This document shows positions 5,533-9,515 of a stretch of 9,515 nucleotides of DNA, piece by piece (within the stretch, counting starts at the first letter, position 1; each line of letters begins with the position of its first letter). The translations under genes were made by a program, and so were the position numbers. Origin of the DNA: an uncultured Pyrinomonas sp. GTDB lineage: Bacteria; Acidobacteriota; Blastocatellia; Pyrinomonadales; Pyrinomonadaceae. The notes beneath the pieces are model-generated. The model did not search any database, had not been told where the DNA came from, and saw only the letters and a list, made by a program, of their open reading frames with translations. The stretch covers positions 1-9,515 of the forward strand of contig CAKZOF010000440.1 in assembly GCA_937135995.1 (NCBI GenBank), written 5' to 3'.

Positions 5533-7325
5533 GAGATTGGAAACGCACGCACTCATGCGGTGAGTTGCGTCTTGAGCACGTCGGTCGGACGGCGACGTTG
5601 ATGGGCTGGGTCGCGCGGCGACGCGATTTCGGGCCGCTCACCTTCATCGATCTGCGCGATCGCGAAGGCATCACGCAGATCGTCTGCGATGCGGAAAAAG
5701 CGCCCGACGCGCATGCGCGCGCCAAAGACGTGCGCAACGAGTACGTCATCGCCGTGCGCGGACCGGTGGTGGCGCGCGCGCCGTCGCAGCGAAATCCGAA
5801 GATTGCGACCGGCGACGTCGAGTTGCACGCCGACGAGATACGCATCTTGAACGACGCGCGCACGCCGCCGTTTCAGATCGAGCCGGCGCCCAACGAACCT
5901 CTGGCGAGCGAGGAGTTGCGACTGCGATACAGGTATTTGGATTTGCGCCGCGCGCAGTTGCAGGCGAATTTGCGCTTGCGCCATCGCGTGATCGCCGAGA
6001 TCAGGCGTTACATGGACGAACAAGGGTTCACGGAGATTGAAACACCCATTTTGATCAAATCGACGCCGGAAGGAGCGCGCGACTACATCGTGCCTTCGCG
6101 CCTACATCCGGGAAAGTTCTATGCGCTCCCGCAATCGCCGCAGCTCTTCAAGCAGCTCTGCATGATCGCCGGATTGGACAAGTACTATCAGATCGCGCGT
6201 TGTTTCCGCGACGAGGATTTGCGTGCCGACCGGCAACCTGAATTCACACAACTCGACATCGAGATGAGCTTCATCACGCCGGAAGACATCTACCGCTTGA
6301 TCGAAGGTCTGTTCCAGCGCGTCTTTCAGCTCATCGACGTCGAGCTTCCCGTGCCGTTCCCGCGTCTGCCGTACGCCGAAGTGGTCCAGCGCTTCGGCAC
6401 TGACAAGCCGGACCTGCGTTTCGGCATGGAGTTGCGCGATCTGCGAAGCGCCGTCGAAGGGACAACGTTTGCGCCCTTCGCTGCGGTTCTCGAAGAGGGA
6501 GGGGAGATCAAGGGCATCGTCGTCAGCGGCGGAGCCGGTTACTCGCGCAAGACGCTGGATGAGCTTCAGCAGTTCGTCAAGCGCTACGGAGCTTCGGCGC
6601 TCGCGTGGATCAAGCTCGGCGACGAGATTTCATCCTCGCTGCTCAGGGCTTTGGGCGAAGAGGGCGTGAAGCGGTTGGCCGAGGCCGCCAAAGCGGAGCG
6701 AGGCGATGCGGTGCTGATCGTCGCTGGCCCGGCGAAGACGGTCGCCGCGAGTTTGGGTGCATTGCGCGAAGAAGTGGCCCGCCGCGAAGGGCTAATCGAT
6801 GCATCGAGGTTCGCGCCCTTGTGGGTCGTCGATTTTCCAATGTTCGAGTACAACGAGGAGGATGGGCGTTATTACGCGATGCATCATCCGTTCACTTCGC
6901 CCATCGATGAGGATCTGCCCCTGCTCGAACGCGCCGTGGAAGGCGGCGAAACCGCCCTGCTCGGGCGGTTGCGCGCCAAAGCTTACGACCCCGTGATCAA
7001 CGGCGTCGAATTGGCCAGCGGTTCGATCCGCATCCATCGGCGCGACGTCCAGCGGCTGATCTTCAAAGCCTTGGGGTTGACGGAAGACGAAGCGCGACGG
7101 CGGTTCGGTTTCTTTTTGGACGCGCTCGAATACGGCACGCCACCGCACGGCGGAATCGCGCCCGGCATCGATCGGTTGATGATGCTTCTGGTCGGGACCG
7201 ACAACATTCGCGACGTGATCGCTTTCCCGAAGACGGCCTCGGCCGTTGATCTGATGATCGATGCGCCGAGCGAAGTGGATCCGCGCCTGCTCGACGAGTT
7301 GCATATTCGAGTGGTGCGCGAATAG
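5517..7325 (+). CDS. aspS: Aspartyl-tRNA synthetase, bacterial type
   Basis: Charges tRNA-Asp with aspartate in the cytosol. The 602-residue length is near that of the E. coli enzyme (590). Order of parts: N-terminal OB-fold anticodon domain (about 10-115, with GWVARRRDFG and FIDLRDREGITQIV), RYLDLRR (139-145), class II motif 1 region (GFTEIETPILIKSTPEGARDY, about 170-190), motif 2 (ARCFRDEDLRADRQPEFTQLD, about 227-247), a bacterial GAD insertion domain (about 300-430), then motif 3 GGIAPGIDRLMMLL (545-558) and DVIAFPK. The position after RRRD is Phe38 and the loop before RNP holds Ser90, not the His and Gly I recall as marks of non-discriminating bacterial enzymes. The ATG at 5517 matches the normal N-terminus, but the Shine-Dalgarno is poor (AGAG only). 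A JAMM gene follows 17 nt downstream. Confidence 0.97.
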   Translation: MLDNLGDWKRTHSCGELRLEHVGRTATLMGWVARRRDFGPLTFIDLRDREGITQIVCDAEKAPDAHARAKDVRNEYVIAVRGPVVARAPSQRNPKIATGDVELHADEIRILNDARTPPFQIEPAPNEPLASEELRLRYRYLDLRRAQLQANLRLRHRVIAEIRRYMDEQGFTEIETPILIKSTPEGARDYIVPSRLHPGKFYALPQSPQLFKQLCMIAGLDKYYQIARCFRDEDLRADRQPEFTQLDIEMSFITPEDIYRLIEGLFQRVFQLIDVELPVPFPRLPYAEVVQRFGTDKPDLRFGMELRDLRSAVEGTTFAPFAAVLEEGGEIKGIVVSGGAGYSRKTLDELQQFVKRYGASALAWIKLGDEISSSLLRALGEEGVKRLAEAAKAERGDAVLIVAGPAKTVAASLGALREEVARREGLIDASRFAPLWVVDFPMFEYNEEDGRYYAMHHPFTSPIDEDLPLLERAVEGGETALLGRLRAKAYDPVINGVELASGSIRIHRRDVQRLIFKALGLTEDEARRRFGFFLDALEYGTPPHGGIAPGIDRLMMLLVGTDNIRDVIAFPKTASAVDLMIDAPSEVDPRLLDELHIRVVRE

Positions 7326-7342
7326 AGGCTACGGGTAGCAGC

Positions 7343-7846
7343 ATGCGACGTCGCGATCATCGTGCGAATGAGTTGAGTGGCGTGGAACCAAAACAGACTC
7401 TGGCCGCCGACGACGTTGAACCTCTTTCTGCCGTCATTCATCTGAGACGCGAGCAGGTAGAGGAGATGACTCGCCACGCGCGCGCAGCTTGGCCCCAAGA
7501 ATGTTGCGGATTGGTGGCTGGAAAGGACGGGCGCGCGACGAGCATCTACCCTTTGCGCAACGTCGCTGCCGATCCGGCTGTGGCTTACGAGGCCGCCCCC
7601 GAAGATCTCTTCGCCGCACAGAGACGCATGCGCGCCAAGGGCGAAGCCCTGCTCGGCATATATCATTCGCACCCGCGCTCCGCTGAGCCCGTGCCGTCGG
7701 AGACGGACGTGCGATTGGCCTACTACCCGCGCGCGGTCTATTTCATCATCGGTTTCAGCGGCGACGAGACGGTGTTGCGCGCATTTCGTCTCTTCGAAGA
7801 CCAAGGGCGCTGGGAGCCGGCTCCCTTCGTTATCCTCGAAGGCTGA
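7343..7846 (+). CDS. JAMM/MPN+ metalloprotease (Mov34 family)
   Basis: A 167-residue stand-alone JAMM domain, a zinc metallopeptidase fold that cleaves isopeptide or peptide bonds next to ubiquitin-like folds. The full motif is present: E53 in PQECCGLVAG, H108 and H110 in GIYHSHP, S119 and D122 in PVPSETD (H-x-H, then S-x-x-D). All zinc and catalytic residues are kept, so it should be active. Known bacterial relatives (Mec+/QbsD type) remove C-terminal extensions from ThiS/MoaD-like sulfur carriers or release cysteine from them. No such carrier is in this window, so the substrate is unknown. The first 30 residues precede the conserved domain and may be over-called; GAGG at 7325-7328 is the only weak ribosome site, and other in-frame starts are TTG 7373 and GTG 7382. 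The 17-nt gap after aspS suggests one transcript. Confidence 0.9.
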   Translation: MRRRDHRANELSGVEPKQTLAADDVEPLSAVIHLRREQVEEMTRHARAAWPQECCGLVAGKDGRATSIYPLRNVAADPAVAYEAAPEDLFAAQRRMRAKGEALLGIYHSHPRSAEPVPSETDVRLAYYPRAVYFIIGFSGDETVLRAFRLFEDQGRWEPAPFVILEG

Positions 7847-7884
7847 AAGAAAAGGGGAGTGGAACCCGACGGCCCGCTTTTTCG

Positions 7885-7890
7885 TAGAAT
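7885..7890 (+). promoter_or_regulatory. Possible -10 element for the DUF4870-like gene
   Basis: TAGAAT matches TATAAT at five of six bases and sits after a T-rich run. No acceptable -35 is seen 16-18 nt upstream. Transcription would begin near 7897, only about 14 nt before the ATG at 7911, giving a very short leader. Confidence 0.3.
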
Positions 7891-7910
7891 CGAGAGTGAA
7901 GATCGAGACG

Positions 7911-8534
7911 ATGGACAAAAAAAGCAAGTACGACACCGATCCGCTCGAGCCGGATTACGCGCGGCAAACGGAAAAGGTCTGGGGAGGGGCCACCGACGAC
8001 GCAGAGGCCGAGGCCGCAACGCGGCGTTACGTCGAATTTCCCGCTGGCGGTTCTCCGGTGACGCCTGCTTCGACACCGCCGCCGCAGCCATTCGCGACCA
8101 CGCCCATCGGCGCTGCTGCCGCGCCTGCTTCGCTCCGCCGGCGCGTCGCCGGTTTGGGAGTCGCCGAGAACATCGCGATGGCGCTGCCTTACGTTCCGTT
8201 CTACATCGGCGCCGCTTTCGCCATTTTGGAACTCTTTCTCGCGCCGCGAAGGGAAGCGCGCGTGCGCCTCAACGCTGCGCAAGCGCTCGCGTTGCACATC
8301 GCCTTGCTGGCCGGTGGATTGCTCTTTCGTTTCTCGCGCTTTCTCGCCGATTTGACTTTAGGCGATCTCTCGGTCCTGCTGGTGAATATCGCTTGGTTGG
8401 CCTACCAAGTCGCGACTCTGGTCTTCCTCGCTGCACTGGTTATCAAGTCTTGGCGTGGAGAGGAGGTCAAACTGGAACCTCTCGATCGCATCTCGAAACG
8501 CATCAATCAACTGGTCGATCCGCGCAACGAATGA
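7911..8534 (+). CDS. DUF4870-like membrane protein with Pro-rich N-terminal linker
   Basis: A 207-residue inner-membrane protein of unknown function. The first 75 residues are polar, acidic and then Pro/Ala/Thr-rich (STPPPQPFATTP), likely a flexible cytoplasmic region. Three hydrophobic segments follow at about 85-110 (ENIAMALPYVPFYIGAAFAI), 121-142 and 153-178. RVRLNAAQALALHIALLAGG resembles the segment of DUF4870 proteins in which residues near an A-Q pair precede the second helix. The C-terminus is basic and amphipathic (LDRISKRINQL). A GTG at 7896 would add five residues (MKIET); ATG 7911, starting MDKKSKYD, was preferred, though neither start has a clear Shine-Dalgarno. It follows the JAMM gene by 64 nt and is closed by the terminator at 8570. 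No partner suggests its job. Confidence 0.8.
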   Translation: MDKKSKYDTDPLEPDYARQTEKVWGGATDDAEAEAATRRYVEFPAGGSPVTPASTPPPQPFATTPIGAAAAPASLRRRVAGLGVAENIAMALPYVPFYIGAAFAILELFLAPRREARVRLNAAQALALHIALLAGGLLFRFSRFLADLTLGDLSVLLVNIAWLAYQVATLVFLAALVIKSWRGEEVKLEPLDRISKRINQLVDPRNE

Positions 8535-8552
8535 AATCATCAAACTACGACG

Positions 8553-8564
8553 CCGGCATGCCGG
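8553..8564. repeat. 12-bp palindrome CCGGCATGCCGG
   Basis: A perfect self-complementary 12-mer just before the terminator hairpin. It could be a protein-binding site or simply add structure to the 3' end of the transcript. Confidence 0.5.
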
Positions 8565-8569
8565 TTGAA

Positions 8570-8620
8570 TCGGCTTCGTCTCGTCGGCGCGGGAGACGAG
8601 ACGAAGCCGACTTTGATTTT
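8570..8620 (+). terminator. Intrinsic terminator after the DUF4870-like gene
   Basis: TCGGCTTCGTCTCGTC at 8570-8585 pairs perfectly with GACGAGACGAAGCCGA at 8595-8610, a 16-bp stem around a 9-nt loop. The stem is followed at once by CTTTGATTTT. It lies 36 nt after the stop codon. The tail is T-rich only on the plus strand, so it should mainly end plus-strand transcripts. Confidence 0.85.
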
Positions 8621-9232
8621 AGATCCAATACGCAGAGCGCCGTTCGAAGGAGTGCTCGTTGCGCCGCAACCGAACCTTTCGAATCGTTCCAAGTGCGTTC
8701 CGCGTGGGACGAAACGAGCGTTGCGGTCGCCGTTGCGCGCCTTGACCTCGCCTCAAGTGGATCAAGCAAAGCTCGCAAAGGACGGCAGCATCTAGCGACT
8801 TCTCCGAAACAACAAAATCGCTATATCTAAAGACTCGCCATCAAATGGATCGAGCAGAGCAGGAAAAAGAGGGCGCCGCTCCGATTGCGGATGCGCGGTC
8901 ATCATGAGCGATCCCGGCGCGTGATGAAAAACGCGAAACACGAAAAGAGCGCGACGCTCTCCCCCTTTCGCCGCGCTCTTCCCGTTGCCCTCGCCTAGGA
9001 GGCGAGATCTTGTTGAAGCGAGATCCGCTGCGCTCTCCCCATCACAACGGATCCCGCTTTGAACGGTCGCTCGCTTACGTTGCTACCGGGGCGACCGATT
9101 CCGTTTGCGCCGTCCGCTTACGCTCTGGCTGGAACGGCTGAAGCTTTGGTTGGAAGCCCGCCCGCGCTCTCCCCTCCACGTGCGGGCTCCCCGTCTCGAC
9201 GCCCCGTGCGGGGTCGCCGATGGCTTGGAACT
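8621..9232. other. Long non-coding interval between convergent genes
   Basis: These 612 bases separate the plus-strand terminator from the stop of the minus-strand glycine-zipper gene. Short open frames on both strands give Arg/Ser-rich, motif-free translations and no ribosome sites. I checked TTCGA-containing pieces (8642, 8678) for tRNA folds and found no paired stems. The first 320 bases show nothing else; from 8941 to 9216 there is a dense cluster of inverted repeats. Confidence 0.7.
8941..9216. repeat. Cluster of hairpins with conserved loop word CGCTCTCCCC
   Basis: At least four arm pairs enclose 18-20 nt loops: 8945-8953/8972-8980 (9 bp, 18-nt loop), 9016-9027/9048-9059 (12 bp with one mismatch, 20-nt loop), 9064-9070/9091-9097 (7 bp, 20-nt loop) and 9155-9161/9182-9188 (7 bp, 20-nt loop). 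The first, second and fourth loops contain CGCTCTCCCC at 8955-8964, 9031-9040 and 9165-9174, while their arms differ. Two compact hairpins, 8990-9006 (7 bp, 3-nt loop) and 9202-9213 (5 bp, 2-nt loop), lie just after the first and fourth. This looks like a diverged family of extragenic palindromic units or the folded 3' region of the minus-strand transcript. The family is not identified. Confidence 0.7.
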
Positions 9233-9515
9233 TTAGCGGTAGGCCGGCAACGAGATGCTGCGGTTCAGGATCACGCCGAACTCCGTGCCGGACTTGACCA
9301 CTGCTTCTTGACCTTTGGAAAGGAGCGAGCCAGCCACTCCGAGTCCAGCGCCGATGCCCGCGCCGATGCCAGCACCCTTGCCTCCGCCCGAGGCTGCGCC
9401 GATGACCGCGCCAGTTGCCGCGCCGCCGCCGATGAAGACTGCGTTCCGCTTGATCGAAGAACGACCCGTGACCTGTCCTTCGCTGTCGTAGTTGACGTTG
9501 GTTGCGCTCAAGTCG
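9233..9515 (-). CDS. Glycine-zipper protein, C-terminal part (5' end beyond window)
   Basis: The minus-strand frame is open to the window edge (the codon before the TTG at 9509-9511 is Asp), so the true start lies beyond base 9515. The visible 94 residues have a polar N-terminal piece (SATNVNYDSEGQVTG), basic SSIKR, then a glycine zipper from about visible residue 27 to 66 (GGGAATGAVIGAASGGGKGAG, IGAGIGAGLGVAG). The C-terminal tail is KSGTEFGVILNRSISLP. Such GxxxG-type segments pack as membrane-associated or oligomerising helices. Similar proteins with this tail order are, from memory, common and uncharacterised in Acidobacteriota. TAA stop at 9233-9235. It converges on the DUF4870-like gene. 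Confidence 0.75.
   Translation of the reverse strand, partial: DLSATNVNYDSEGQVTGRSSIKRNAVFIGGGAATGAVIGAASGGGKGAGIGAGIGAGLGVAGSLLSKGQEAVVKSGTEFGVILNRSISLPAYR

Noticed and set aside
5352..8573. Shared 14-mer GCCGGTTGAATCGG at 5352-5365 and 8560-8573
   Set aside because: A single 14-base match in 9.5 kb of GC-rich DNA is compatible with chance, and the flanks do not match.
8636..8700. Possible tRNA, because of TTCGA-like T-loop words
   Set aside because: No acceptor, D or anticodon stem can be paired around either word on either strand.
8531..8830. Open frame starting with an ATGA overlap at the end of the DUF4870-like gene
   Set aside because: It would contain the strong intrinsic terminator at 8570-8620, and its translation is Arg/Ser-rich without motifs.

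Overview
This GC-rich window is most likely from an Acidobacteriota chromosome, perhaps class Blastocatellia. The inference rests on gene style: the tail of a zinc-finger-type anti-sigma factor followed by two exported DUF4097-like proteins, a glycine-zipper protein, and a histidyl-tRNA synthetase of the eukaryote-like subtype. No rRNA, tRNA, phage, IS or cas gene was found, and the placement cannot be proven from this window alone.

Layout. Positions 1-2207 (+) are the end of what looks like an ECF-sigma/anti-sigma cell-envelope operon: a membrane anti-sigma factor C-terminus, then two signal-peptide-bearing beta-strand-repeat proteins. Positions 2208-2538 are non-coding and hold an 11-bp inverted repeat and a perfect 40-bp direct repeat. 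Positions 2539-3698 (+) carry dcd (dCTP deaminase) and a gamma-class carbonic anhydrase-like hexapeptide protein. Positions 3908-7325 (+) carry the two class II aminoacyl-tRNA synthetases hisS and aspS, with a doubtful small ORF between them. Positions 7343-8534 (+) carry a JAMM/MPN+ metalloprotease and a three-helix DUF4870-like membrane protein, closed by a strong intrinsic terminator at 8570-8620. From 8621 to 9232 I see no gene, but 8941-9216 is a cluster of inverted repeats. Three of these share the 10-mer CGCTCTCCCC in their loops. The window ends inside a minus-strand gene for a glycine-zipper protein (9233-9515, 5' truncated), so the hairpin cluster lies at the convergent 3' ends of the two transcription units.

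How the genes fit together. Most of the window is housekeeping: nucleotide metabolism (dcd), translation (hisS, aspS) and probably metal-dependent small-molecule or protein processing (gamma-CA-like, JAMM). The DUF4097 pair behind an anti-sigma factor suggests an envelope-stress or surface function, but its biochemical role is unknown. The least explained signals are non-coding: the conserved-loop hairpin cluster and the 40-bp direct repeat upstream of dcd. I see no convincing new defence or mobile system.
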